Positions 24,799 through 33,178 of a stretch of DNA of 36,296 nucleotides are shown here, one piece after another; within the stretch, counting starts at the first letter, position 1; the number at the start of each line of letters is the position of its first letter. This DNA comes from CAYSIX01 sp964431205 (GTDB lineage Bacteria; Planctomycetota; Phycisphaerae; Phycisphaerales; Phycisphaeraceae): contig CAYSIX010000006.1 in NCBI GenBank assembly GCA_964431205.1, positions 1 through 36,296 on the forward strand. The letters run 5' to 3'. A model generated the notes under the pieces. That model ran no database searches. It was not told where the DNA came from and saw nothing but the letters and a program-made list of their open reading frames with translations. The position numbers were made by a program, and so were the translations under genes.

Positions 24799-26165
24799 CA
24801 AAAACGTGTCCGCTCACCGGTGTCCGCATAGGCCACGTGTTCGGAGCGATTGTCGTCGTCGCGGTGGGCGTCGTGAGCGTGTGCGGCGCGAGTGAGCCGG
24901 CGGCCGAGGCGAGTCCGACGTTCGGGGATCGTGACGAGTTGATGCGCCGGTGCCTGCGCGTGCCCCGCTTCTTCGAGGAAAAGTACTCGCACCAGGACGG
25001 CTCGCTGGTCGTCGAGCCGGTCGCGCTGCCCTATGGCGAGCACCTCAAGGGCAACAACAGCCACTTCGGCTGGCCCGTCGCGGCCAAGGTGGACGACACG
25101 ATCATCGTCGTTTTCCTTCGCAAGCCGCAGCACACCCCCCGCTTCAACGTCCGCAAGCCGACCGATGAGCACACCAGCACCGCGGTCATGACCCGCTCGA
25201 CCGACGGCGGTCAGACCTGGTCCACCCCCATCGACATGCGTCGCTTCGTCGACACGCCGACCGAAGACTGCCGGCTCGCCTTCGGCAACGGGATGGTCGT
25301 GACCCGCGACGGGACCGTCGTGCTCGTGTCGGAGTACGGCGTGTTCCGCTCCACAGATGAGGGCGAGAGCTGGGAACACCTGCCCGGCGCGTACGGCAAA
25401 GACGACCTGCCGGGTCCGGTGGCGAACAACGGCCCCCGGCTGATCGCGCACCCCGAGTACGGCCTGGTCAGCTTCGCCCACGGCGAGGGGGCCGACCTCA
25501 TCGTCCGTTACTCACAGGACGGCGGGCACGACTGGGAGCAGATCATCTACCCGATGCCCGCCGACTGGGCCCGCGCGATCGAGCCGACACCGCTCCTGCA
25601 CGACGGCGCGCTGTTCATCGTCGCGCGGTGTCACGGCGAGGCGAGCTTCGAGCCCACGACGAGGACGTGGCGTTACATGCAGGCGGTTTCGAGGTCGGGC
25701 TGGCTGCCGCTGGAGCCCGGCCTCACGAGCATCCGCGTCACGGATGTGCGCGACGAGGTCGACGTCAGCGGGTACGGCCCGTGGTCGCAGGACACGGTGG
25801 ACCTGGCGTACAACCCCGTGACCGAGCGCATCGAGGCCGTGTGCACCAACCGCCACGGCGGCGGCCAGGGCCGGGAACAGCAGCGGATGCGCATGACGCT
25901 GAACCTCTGGAGCATCGACCCCGACGAGCTGCTCAGCGGCGGGACCGAGTGGCGCTTCGAGGGCACGCTGCTGACGCGTGCGGGCACCATGGTCACGGGC
26001 ACCGACGGCATGCACCCCGGCGGCGCCGTGATCGACGAAGATGCCGGCGTTCAGCACATCTTCGTCTACTGCGGCCTGCACCTGGGGCCGTCCGCGATCT
26101 TCCGCATCACGCGGACCCTCGACACGCCGGCCCTGCGCGCTTTTCTCGCCAAGTATCCTGAATGA
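24795..26165 (+). CDS. Secreted Asp-box (BNR) propeller protein, sialidase-like but divergent
   Basis: The predicted product has 456 residues. It has an N-terminal hydrophobic signal (about 13-32) and at least three Asp boxes: STDGGQTW near 134, STDEGESW near 185 and SQDGGHDW near 239, so it folds as a sialidase-type propeller. It lacks the YRIP arginine motif and the AYS nucleophile segment seen in the three GH33 enzymes here. Conserved-looking parts include GNNSHFGWPVAAKVD, GPWSQDTVDLAYNP, NRHGGG and DGMHPGGAVIDE. The ATG overlaps the sulfatase stop as ATGA and GGAG lies upstream, so the two are translationally coupled. It could be a non-GH33 glycan hydrolase or a binding protein. I do not assign an activity. 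Confidence 0.8.
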   Translation: MTKTCPLTGVRIGHVFGAIVVVAVGVVSVCGASEPAAEASPTFGDRDELMRRCLRVPRFFEEKYSHQDGSLVVEPVALPYGEHLKGNNSHFGWPVAAKVDDTIIVVFLRKPQHTPRFNVRKPTDEHTSTAVMTRSTDGGQTWSTPIDMRRFVDTPTEDCRLAFGNGMVVTRDGTVVLVSEYGVFRSTDEGESWEHLPGAYGKDDLPGPVANNGPRLIAHPEYGLVSFAHGEGADLIVRYSQDGGHDWEQIIYPMPADWARAIEPTPLLHDGALFIVARCHGEASFEPTTRTWRYMQAVSRSGWLPLEPGLTSIRVTDVRDEVDVSGYGPWSQDTVDLAYNPVTERIEAVCTNRHGGGQGREQQRMRMTLNLWSIDPDELLSGGTEWRFEGTLLTRAGTMVTGTDGMHPGGAVIDEDAGVQHIFVYCGLHLGPSAIFRITRTLDTPALRAFLAKYPE

Positions 26166-26236
26166 GGCGCCATGAAGTCGAGCGGCGTCCCCAATGATCC
26201 GAAACGGCTACGTCCAAAGTCCCCAAGGAGTGACCG

Positions 26237-27049
26237 ATGAGTGTGACCACGCAGGAGAAAAGCTCGCGAACGGGCCCGACCGGCGCCGCCCGTTCGTACT
26301 TCGAGCTGGCGATCAAACGGCTCGCGGAGTTGGCTTCGGCCGAGACTGCGAAGATCGAGCAGGCCGCCGAGCTGTGCGCCCAGCGCATAGCCGACGGCGG
26401 GCTCGTGTTCATGTTCGGCTCGGGCCATTCGGCCATGATGTGCGAGGAGATGATGCCCCGCCAGGGCTGTTTCCCGGGCTTCGTCTCGATCGTCGAGACG
26501 GCGCTGAAGGACCACAGCGGCGTGATCGGCCACAACGGCCTGCGGGCGCCGCTGCACCTGGAGAAGTGCGAGGGTTACGCCGAGGAAATCCTTAAAAGCT
26601 ATCGGTTCGGCCCGAACGACGCCATGCTCATCGTCTCGACGAGCGGGATCCGCCCCCTCATCGTCGAGATGGCGATGGGCGCCAAGGAACGAGGCATGCC
26701 GGTGATCGGCATCGTCTCCGACGAGCATTGCAGCACCTCGACGCCGGGGCACAAGTCCGGCAAGAAGCTGTCAGATCTGGCCGACGTGGTGCTCGACAAT
26801 CACGCCCCGGTGGGGGACTGCGTGCTCGAGCTCGAAGGCCTGACCTGGCGCACGGGTCCGGTTTCAACGGTCACCGGCGCGATGCTGATCAACATGCTCC
26901 GCTGCGAGACGGCCGCGCGGCTGATCCGACGTGGCGTCAAGCTCGAGCTGCTACCGAGCCACCAGTTTGTCGGCGATGCGAGCGTCGAAGAGCAGCTTGA
27001 ACGGTTCTACGAGACATACCGTGTCAGTCTGCGGCACCTGTACGAGTGA
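26237..27049 (+). CDS. SIS-domain sugar isomerase-like protein (UPF0309-like)
   Basis: The predicted product has 270 residues and is cytoplasmic. The SIS fold is shown by VFMFGSGHSAMMCEEM near residue 57 and LIVSTSGIRPLIVEMAMGA near 133, the phosphosugar-binding loops, followed by GIVSDEHCSTSTPGHKSG. It resembles the UPF0309/sugar isomerase domain group. The SIS domain binds phosphorylated sugars, and members act as isomerases, deaminases or MurNAc-6-P etherases. The ATG at 26237 has AAGGAG 7 bases upstream and the kinase gene follows by 19 bases. It may act on GlcNAc-6-P or a related amino sugar phosphate made by the ROK kinase. There is no NagB-like gene in the window, so a replacement role is conceivable but unproven. 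Confidence 0.85.
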   Translation: MSVTTQEKSSRTGPTGAARSYFELAIKRLAELASAETAKIEQAAELCAQRIADGGLVFMFGSGHSAMMCEEMMPRQGCFPGFVSIVETALKDHSGVIGHNGLRAPLHLEKCEGYAEEILKSYRFGPNDAMLIVSTSGIRPLIVEMAMGAKERGMPVIGIVSDEHCSTSTPGHKSGKKLSDLADVVLDNHAPVGDCVLELEGLTWRTGPVSTVTGAMLINMLRCETAARLIRRGVKLELLPSHQFVGDASVEEQLERFYETYRVSLRHLYE

Positions 27050-27068
27050 GCGGCGACCCGTCGCCGCG

Positions 27069-27995
27069 ATGGCCATGAGATACGCGATCGGCATCGACGT
27101 GGGTGGCACGGTCCTCAAGGCCGTCGCCTGTCGCGACGACGGGCAGGAACTGAGCCGAGAAACCATGCCGGTCGCGACGACCGGCGGGCGTGTCGCCGAG
27201 GCGGCAAGTCGCCTGTTCGAGGCGCTGGCCTCGCCGCAGGAGCAGGGGCCGGCCGCGGTGGGCATCGCGTCGCCCGGGCTGCCAGCGCCTGACGGGCGCT
27301 CGGCGTCGTGCCTCGTCGGCCGCAAGACGGACACCGAAGAGCTCGACTGGACGAACTATTTCGGTTGGCACGAAACGATCCCCGTGCTCAACGACGCCCA
27401 GGCGGCGCTGCTCGGCGAGCGATGGCGCGGGGCCGCACGCGAAAGCCCCAACGCCGTCATGCTGACGCTGGGGACCGGCGTCGGCGGGGCGTTCCTGACC
27501 GACGGGCGGCTGTGGCGCGGCACGATCGGCCGCGCCGGCCACCTCGGGCACCTCTGCCTCGACGTCGATGGCCCACCCGGCATCTTCCGCACGCCCGGGG
27601 CGCTCGAGAACGCCATCGGCGAGCAGACGCTGGCCAGCCGCAGCGGCGGGCGGTTTCACGCGACGCGTGAACTGGTCGAAGCAGCGCAAACCGGCGACGA
27701 AGAGGCGACGGCCGTCTGGCGTCGCTCGGTGTACACCCTGGCGTGCGGGATCGCATCGATCATCAACGTCCTCGACCCGGACCGTGTGATCCTCGGCGGC
27801 GGCATCGCCCAGGCCGGCGCGGCGCTGTTCGAGCCGCTGGAAGAAGAGCTCGATCGCGTGGAGTGGCGCCCGCACGGTCACCGCGTGCCGATCGTCGCCG
27901 CCGAACTCGGTGAGGTGGGCGGCGCGATCGGCGCGGCGTATCACGCCTTGAACCCAATTGCAGTCAAGGCGAGAAAGGTGGCCGAGCCACGATGA
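27069..27995 (+). CDS. ROK-family sugar kinase lacking the zinc motif
   Basis: The predicted product has 308 residues. The ATP-binding motif GIDVGGTVLKAVA is at 8-20, followed by the second glycine-rich motif TLGTGVGGAFL and, at the C-terminus, DPDRVILGGGIAQAG. The catalytic Asp is in PVLNDAQAALLGE. The usual ROK zinc-binding run CxCGxxGCxE is replaced by GIFRTPGALE, so there is no zinc site. In this locus the likely substrate is GlcNAc (or ManNAc), giving the 6-phosphate. I chose the ATG at 27069; another at 27075 fits equally, and neither has a clear ribosome site. The stop overlaps the next start as ATGA, so translation is coupled to the FAD oxidoreductase. Confidence 0.87.
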   Translation: MAMRYAIGIDVGGTVLKAVACRDDGQELSRETMPVATTGGRVAEAASRLFEALASPQEQGPAAVGIASPGLPAPDGRSASCLVGRKTDTEELDWTNYFGWHETIPVLNDAQAALLGERWRGAARESPNAVMLTLGTGVGGAFLTDGRLWRGTIGRAGHLGHLCLDVDGPPGIFRTPGALENAIGEQTLASRSGGRFHATRELVEAAQTGDEEATAVWRRSVYTLACGIASIINVLDPDRVILGGGIAQAGAALFEPLEEELDRVEWRPHGHRVPIVAAELGEVGGAIGAAYHALNPIAVKARKVAEPR

Positions 27996-29386
27996 CCGAC
28001 ACGCGATGGCATGTCGACGCTCCGCTGCACGCCGAAGTAGACGTGCTGATCGTCGGCGGCGGTTCCGCCGGTTGCTGCGCGGCGCTGGCGGCGCGAGAGC
28101 ACGGCGATGCCAGCGTAGGGCTCGTCGAGCGGTACGGCTTCCTCGGGGGCACGTCGACGCAGGTGCTCGACACGTTCTATGGTTTCTTCACGCCCGGCGA
28201 CGCGCCTCGAAAAGTCGTCGGCGGGCTGCCCGACCGCGTTGTCGATGCGCTCGACGAGACGGGCGACGTGTACCTGCGACCGAACACATACGGCGCGGGC
28301 ACGGGCGTGACGTACAACCCCGAGCGGCTCAAGGCCGTGTGGGACCGCCTGCTCGAAGCCGCGGGCGTCGATGTGCTGCTGCACGCGATGCTGGTCGATG
28401 TCGAGTCCGATGCGCGTGGCCGCATCACCGGCGTCGTGGTCTTCACCCGCGGCGGGTTTCGGCGGATCCGCGCACGGCGGTTCATCGACGCGTCCGGCGA
28501 TGCAGATCTGTGCCACTGGGCGGGCGTGCCGTACGAGAAGGCCGGCGAGATCGACCCGGCGCAGACGCTGACGACGACGTTCCGGATGGCGAACGTGGAC
28601 CTGGAGCGTTTCGCCGCGGCCGGGGGCAAGCGGATGCTCATGGAGCGGATGGAGCAGGCGATACAGCGTGGCACGCACCCCCTGCCGCGCAAGGCCGGCA
28701 GCGCCCACGCGATGGTGCAGGGCGGCTGCATCTCGACCGTGGCGGTCCGGGTGGCGGACTTCGACGCGACGGACCCGGAGCAGTTGACGGCCGCCGAGCG
28801 CGAGGGTCGCCGACAGGCGTTCGTGTACGAAGCGTTCTTCCGCGACCGGGTGCCCGGTTACGAGGCGGCGAAGATCATCGGGCTGTCCACGCAGATCGGC
28901 GTGCGCGAGACTCGCCGCGTGTACGGCGAATACCGGCTGACGCGCGAGGACTGCCTGGGCGTCGCCCGGTTCGAGGACGTGGTGCTGCTGTGCGGCGCGC
29001 CGGTGGAGGACCATCGCATGAGCGACGCCGGGCGGGAGGAGACCGAGTGGGCGTACGTACCGGGCGGAGCGGCGTATGACGTGCCGTACCGGACGCTGGT
29101 GGCGCGCGGCCGGGACGAGCTGTGGGTCGCCGGCCGATGCTTCAGCGCCACGCACGACGCCCACGCGTCCTGCCGGTCGATGGGGCAGACGATGTCGATG
29201 GGCCAGGCGGTCGGCCTCGCCGCGGCGATGTCGCTGGAGCACGACTGCTCGGCGCGGAGCGTGCCCGTGCGGCGGCTGCAGGATCGGCTCATCGAGCTTG
29301 GCGCTGTGCTGGAGATGCCCGACGAGGTCGCGAGAACGGCGGCGGACGCCTGGCGCGACAACCGCGCCCGCCTGGTCAACGGTTGA
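27992..29386 (+). CDS. FAD-dependent oxidoreductase (PF12831-like)
   Basis: The predicted product has 464 residues. The dinucleotide motif DVLIVGGGSAGCCAALAAR lies at about 17-35, and GFLGGTSTQVLDTFYGFF is typical of the FAD_oxidored group that includes proteins annotated as xanthan lyase-like. The middle has RFIDASGDADLCHWAGVPYE, and the C-terminal FAD contact region is VAGRCFSATHDAHASCRSMG. There is no signal peptide, so it is cytoplasmic. Its ATG overlaps the kinase stop by 4 bases. Members of this family are common in planctomycete polysaccharide loci, but their reactions are mostly unknown. In this block it may oxidise a sugar or sugar acid. Confidence 0.85.
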   Translation: MTDTRWHVDAPLHAEVDVLIVGGGSAGCCAALAAREHGDASVGLVERYGFLGGTSTQVLDTFYGFFTPGDAPRKVVGGLPDRVVDALDETGDVYLRPNTYGAGTGVTYNPERLKAVWDRLLEAAGVDVLLHAMLVDVESDARGRITGVVVFTRGGFRRIRARRFIDASGDADLCHWAGVPYEKAGEIDPAQTLTTTFRMANVDLERFAAAGGKRMLMERMEQAIQRGTHPLPRKAGSAHAMVQGGCISTVAVRVADFDATDPEQLTAAEREGRRQAFVYEAFFRDRVPGYEAAKIIGLSTQIGVRETRRVYGEYRLTREDCLGVARFEDVVLLCGAPVEDHRMSDAGREETEWAYVPGGAAYDVPYRTLVARGRDELWVAGRCFSATHDAHASCRSMGQTMSMGQAVGLAAAMSLEHDCSARSVPVRRLQDRLIELGAVLEMPDEVARTAADAWRDNRARLVNG

Positions 29387-29394
29387 GGTGACAC

Positions 29395-30375
29395 GTGTTG
29401 ATACGCACCGTACTCGGTGACATCCCGGCGTCGCGACTCGGCGCGTGCAGTGCGCACGAGCACGTCGTGATCGACGCACCGCACATCGCACGCGACCACC
29501 CGCAGCTTCACCTGGCCGACGTGGATCGGATCACCGTGGAACTGCGTGCCTTTCATGACGCGGGCGGTCGCGCCGTCATCGACACCATGCCGGGCGAGTG
29601 CGGTCGGCACGCGGCCAAGCTCGTGACCGTTTCTCGCGCCAGCGGCGTCCACGTCGTCGCCGCGACCGGCCTGCACCTGCCCCGGTACTACCCCACGCCG
29701 TCCGCCATGCTTCAGCTCGACGAGCAGGGGCTCTTCGAGCGCTTCGTCGAAGAGATCACCACCGGCATGGATGGCCAGCCGTGTCGCGCCGGCGTGGTCA
29801 AGGTCGCGGGTGGCAAGGATCGGCTCACGGACGCCCAGCGCGCCGCGTTCCGTGCTGCCGCGGCCGCCCAACGCGCCACCGGCTGCCCCATCATCACCCA
29901 CACCGAAGGCGGCACCGCGGCCATGGAACAGGCCACCCTTCTGGCCAACCACGGCGCTGACCTGCGCCACGTCGTACTCTCGCACACCGACCGCAACCCG
30001 GACACGCACCATCACCGCGACCTGCTGCAGACCGGCGTCCGGCTCGAGTACGATGCCGCCTTCCGTTGGGCCGACCGCTCGCCCAACCCGACGGTGGACC
30101 TGATCGCTCGACTGGCGCCGCAGTTCCCCGATCAGCTCATGGTCGGGATGGACCTGGCCAAGCCCGCGTACTGGCGCAGCTTCGGCGGCTCGCCCGGCCT
30201 GGCTTGGCTGATCACGGACCTGCCCGCCCTGTTGCGAGACGCCGGCCTTGAGCAGCCGTTGATCGACCGCCTGCTCGTTCACAACCCGGCGCAGGCGTTC
30301 AGCTTCATCACCCAGGAACGTTCCTCCACACGCGACGAACCACACGATTCTCGCCTCACGAGCATCAGCCCATGA
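29395..30375 (+). CDS. Phosphotriesterase-family metal hydrolase (possible lactonase)
   Basis: The predicted product has 326 residues. It is an amidohydrolase-superfamily TIM barrel with the metal ligands in order: HEH (His21, His23), a lysine in AGVVKVAGG in the bridging position, His in ITHTEGG, His in LSHTDRN and Asp in VGMDLAK. Despite the name, many members hydrolyse lactones or sugar esters. The GTG at 29395 is used as start because GAGGTG is 5 bases upstream; a TTG follows directly. The stop overlaps the next gene as ATGA. Its place next to oxidoreductases and a UlaG-like protein fits a sugar lactonase role, which is inference. Confidence 0.85.
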   Translation: MLIRTVLGDIPASRLGACSAHEHVVIDAPHIARDHPQLHLADVDRITVELRAFHDAGGRAVIDTMPGECGRHAAKLVTVSRASGVHVVAATGLHLPRYYPTPSAMLQLDEQGLFERFVEEITTGMDGQPCRAGVVKVAGGKDRLTDAQRAAFRAAAAAQRATGCPIITHTEGGTAAMEQATLLANHGADLRHVVLSHTDRNPDTHHHRDLLQTGVRLEYDAAFRWADRSPNPTVDLIARLAPQFPDQLMVGMDLAKPAYWRSFGGSPGLAWLITDLPALLRDAGLEQPLIDRLLVHNPAQAFSFITQERSSTRDEPHDSRLTSISP

Positions 30376-31427
30376 AGCAACGACCGCTACGCACCACCGT
30401 CATCGGCAGCTACCCCTTCCCCGGCTGGCTCGAGCTGGCGTCGCGCCAGCTCGACCGCTTCGGCTCGGATGAGATCGCCGAGATACAGGAGGACGCCGTC
30501 ATCGCCGCGGTGCACGATCAGCTCGCCGCGGGACTGGACGTCATCACCGATGGCGAGCAGACGCGGTTCGACTTCAACCTCTCGTTCTACGGCTACCTCG
30601 AAGGGATCGAGATGGAGGCCAGGCCGCGACGGGTCTTCGGCCCGCCGGCGCACGATCAGCGCGGCAAGCACCGCATCGTCGGCACGCTGGCCGCGCCGAA
30701 CGGCCTCGGCGCCGTCGAGGAGTTCCGCCGCCTCCGGCGTGTCGTCGATCACCTGCTCGGCGACCATCCCGACCGACCCACGCTCAAGGCGTCCGTCCCC
30801 GGGCCCTACACGCTCAGCGGACGGCTGATCCCGAACGACCAGTACCCGGACCGTTATGCCGTCACTGAGGCGCTGCTGCCGATGGTGCGCGACGAGCTGA
30901 CCGCGCTCGTGGACGCCGGCTGCACCGAGCTGACCGTCGACGAGCCGTCGATGAGCTGCTACGCCCACCGTGAAGACCCGACCCGGTTCGTCGAGATCTT
31001 CAACCGCACCGTCGAGCCGATCGTCGGCCGGTGTCGGCTCTCGACGCACCTGTGCTTCGGCAACTACAAGGGCCACGCGGTCGGCCTGCGACGGTACGCG
31101 CCGATGTTCCCGGCGTTTCACGAGCTGAGCGTGGACGAGCTGCACCTGGAGATGGCCAGCCGTGAGTTCGCCGAGCTGGACATCATCGCCGGCCTCGCCG
31201 AGCACCACGAGGTGGCCGTCGGCGTGATCGACGTCAAGAGCTACTACATCGAGACGGTGGAGGACGTGGCGGAGCGCGTCCGCCGGTGTCTGGAGCACGC
31301 GCCGGCGGAGCGGCTGTCGTTTGCGCCGGACTGCGGGCTGAGCCAGACGGCGCGGTGGGCGGCGAGGCAGAAGCTGGTCCACATGGTCGAGGGCGTGAAG
31401 CGTGTGCGTGAGGAGCTGGGCCTGTGA
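30372..31427 (+). CDS. MetE-like (cobalamin-independent methionine synthase C-terminal) protein
   Basis: The predicted product has 351 residues, equal to the C-terminal catalytic half of MetE without the N-terminal half. It starts TTVIGSYPFPGWL and has the family's TDGEQTRFDF, KASVPGPYTLSG, TELTVDEPSM and FAPDCGLSQTARWAA. The likely zinc ligands are present: His and Cys in STHLCFG, Glu in EMASREF and Cys in PDCGLS. Stand-alone proteins of this kind move methyl groups from varied donors, and some act on non-folate substrates. The ATG overlaps the previous stop by 4 bases and the stop overlaps the next GTG start. A methyltransferase inside a sialic acid locus is unexpected. Confidence 0.85.
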   Translation: MKQRPLRTTVIGSYPFPGWLELASRQLDRFGSDEIAEIQEDAVIAAVHDQLAAGLDVITDGEQTRFDFNLSFYGYLEGIEMEARPRRVFGPPAHDQRGKHRIVGTLAAPNGLGAVEEFRRLRRVVDHLLGDHPDRPTLKASVPGPYTLSGRLIPNDQYPDRYAVTEALLPMVRDELTALVDAGCTELTVDEPSMSCYAHREDPTRFVEIFNRTVEPIVGRCRLSTHLCFGNYKGHAVGLRRYAPMFPAFHELSVDELHLEMASREFAELDIIAGLAEHHEVAVGVIDVKSYYIETVEDVAERVRRCLEHAPAERLSFAPDCGLSQTARWAARQKLVHMVEGVKRVREELGL

Positions 31428-32305
31428 TCGAGCCGGTGCTGAAGGACGATGCGTTTCTGGAGGACGTGCGATCCGCCTCGCCGGGCGACGGCTTTGCGCT
31501 GTGGTGGCTGGGTCAGAGCGGGTTTCTGGTCAAGCACGGCGGGCGTTTTCTGCTGTTCGATCCCTACCTCTCCGACTCGCTGACGAAAAAGTACGCCGAC
31601 ACGGACAAGCCGCACGAGCGGATGACGGCGCGCGTCGTCGATCCGGCCCGGCTGGACTTCGTGAACGTGGTCACGTCGAGCCACAACCACACCGACCACC
31701 TCGACGCCGAGACGCTGCGCCCGATGATGGCCGCGAACCCGGCGATGCGGGTCGTGGTGCCGCAGGCGAATCGCCAGTTCGCGGCCGAGCGTCTGGGGGT
31801 CGAGCCGGACACCCTGCTCGGAATCGACGAGGGCCATAGCCTCGACGTCGATGGGTTCGAACTGCACGGCGTCCCGGCGGCGCACGAACAGATCGAACGC
31901 GACGACCACGGCCGGTGCAAGCACATCGGGCTGGTCGCGCAGTTCGGACGCTGGGCGATCTATCACAGCGGGGACACGCTGCTGTACGACGGTCTGGTGG
32001 AGCGTGTCCAGCCGTTCCGGGTGGACGTGGCGGTGCTGCCGATCAACGGTCGCCGGCCCGAGCGCCGCGTGGCGGGCAACCTCGATGGCGCCGAGGCCGC
32101 GAAGCTCGCTCGAGACATCGGCGCTCGGCTGGTCGTACCCTGTCACTTTGAGATGTTCCGTTTCAACACCGAGTCACCCGATCTGTTCGTCGCGACTTGT
32201 GAGCGGCTGCGGCAGCCGCACCGCGTGCTGCGATGCGGCGAGCGGCTCGACTGGCCCGCCGAGGCCGCCGAACGCGCGCCCGCGTCCCTGGAGCTGCGAG
32301 GCTGA
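31424..32305 (+). CDS. Metallo-beta-lactamase-fold hydrolase, UlaG-like
   Basis: The predicted product has 293 residues. WWLGQSGFLVKHGG near the N-terminus and the metal motif SSHNHTDHLD (His87, His89, Asp91, His92) mark the MBL fold. YHSGDTLLYDGL supplies a later metal Asp, and VPCHFEMFRFN the last His region, as in UlaG, the L-ascorbate-6-phosphate lactonase. The start is GTG at 31424, overlapping the MetE-like stop as GTGA. The SDR gene begins 1 base after its stop. A sugar-lactone or sugar-phosphate-lactone hydrolase is the best guess; family certain, substrate not. Confidence 0.86.
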   Translation: MIEPVLKDDAFLEDVRSASPGDGFALWWLGQSGFLVKHGGRFLLFDPYLSDSLTKKYADTDKPHERMTARVVDPARLDFVNVVTSSHNHTDHLDAETLRPMMAANPAMRVVVPQANRQFAAERLGVEPDTLLGIDEGHSLDVDGFELHGVPAAHEQIERDDHGRCKHIGLVAQFGRWAIYHSGDTLLYDGLVERVQPFRVDVAVLPINGRRPERRVAGNLDGAEAAKLARDIGARLVVPCHFEMFRFNTESPDLFVATCERLRQPHRVLRCGERLDWPAEAAERAPASLELRG

Positions 32306-32306
32306 C

Positions 32307-33140
32307 ATGACCGACGCGACGCACGCCGGTTCGCAGACGCCGCCCGCTCATCCGCTCGATGGTCGAGTGATCGTCATCGTCGGCGGGACGAGCGGCATGG
32401 GGCTCTCGGCGGCGAGGGCGTGCGTGGCCGTGGGCGCCCGGGTCGTCGCCGTCGGGCGTGACGACGCGTGCCTGCAACCGGCCGCGGACGCGCTCGGCGA
32501 CGCGGGCCGAACCCTCGGCGCCGACGCGACGGACCCCGAGACCGCCGAGCGCGCGATCGACCTGGCCGTGTCGTCCTTCGGCCGCTTCGACGCGCTCTAC
32601 CACGTCGCCGGCGGGAGCGGGCGCCGCCACGGCGACGGTCCGCTTCACGAGCTCACCGACGAGGCCATCGCGTTTACCCTGCAACTGAACCTGAACTCGC
32701 TGATCTACTCCAACCGCGCCGCCGTCCGTCGATTCCTCGCCGACGGCACGGGCGGCAGCGTGCTGAACATGGGCAGCGTCCTGGGCTTTTACCCCTCGCC
32801 GAAGCACTTTGCCACGCACGTGTACGCCGCCGCCAAGGCCGCGATCGTCGGCTTCACCCGTTCCTGCGCTTCCTGTTACGCGCCGCACGACATCCGCTTC
32901 AACGTTGTCGCCCCGGGCCTGGTCGCAACGCCCATGGCCCGACGCGCGGCCGGCGACGACCGGATCCTTCGCTACATCGCCACCAAGCAACCGCTCGACG
33001 GCGGCCGCATCGGTCAGCCCCGCGACCTCGACGCCGCGGTCGTCTACCTGCTCTCCGATCAATCCCGCTTCGTGACGGGCCAGGTGCTCGCCGTCGACGG
33101 CGGCTGGTCCGTCAGTGAAGGGCAGACGACCGAGGCGTGA
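32307..33140 (+). CDS. Short-chain dehydrogenase/reductase
   Basis: The predicted product has 277 residues, a classical SDR with about 17 extra N-terminal residues. The cofactor motif is VGGTSGMGLSAARA, the catalytic Ser is in NMGSVLGF and the YxxxK pair is in VYAAAKAAIVG. The C-terminus has the usual SRFVTGQVLAVDGGW. ADATDP before the central sheet and RDD after the second strand hint at cofactor choice but do not settle NAD against NADP. It starts 1 base after the UlaG-like stop. Together with two putative lactonases upstream it could form a sugar oxidation route (sugar to lactone to acid). Confidence 0.88.
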   Translation: MTDATHAGSQTPPAHPLDGRVIVIVGGTSGMGLSAARACVAVGARVVAVGRDDACLQPAADALGDAGRTLGADATDPETAERAIDLAVSSFGRFDALYHVAGGSGRRHGDGPLHELTDEAIAFTLQLNLNSLIYSNRAAVRRFLADGTGGSVLNMGSVLGFYPSPKHFATHVYAAAKAAIVGFTRSCASCYAPHDIRFNVVAPGLVATPMARRAAGDDRILRYIATKQPLDGGRIGQPRDLDAAVVYLLSDQSRFVTGQVLAVDGGWSVSEGQTTEA

Positions 33141-33178
33141 ATTCGCATCATCGCCACGACCCCAAGAAAGGTACACGC

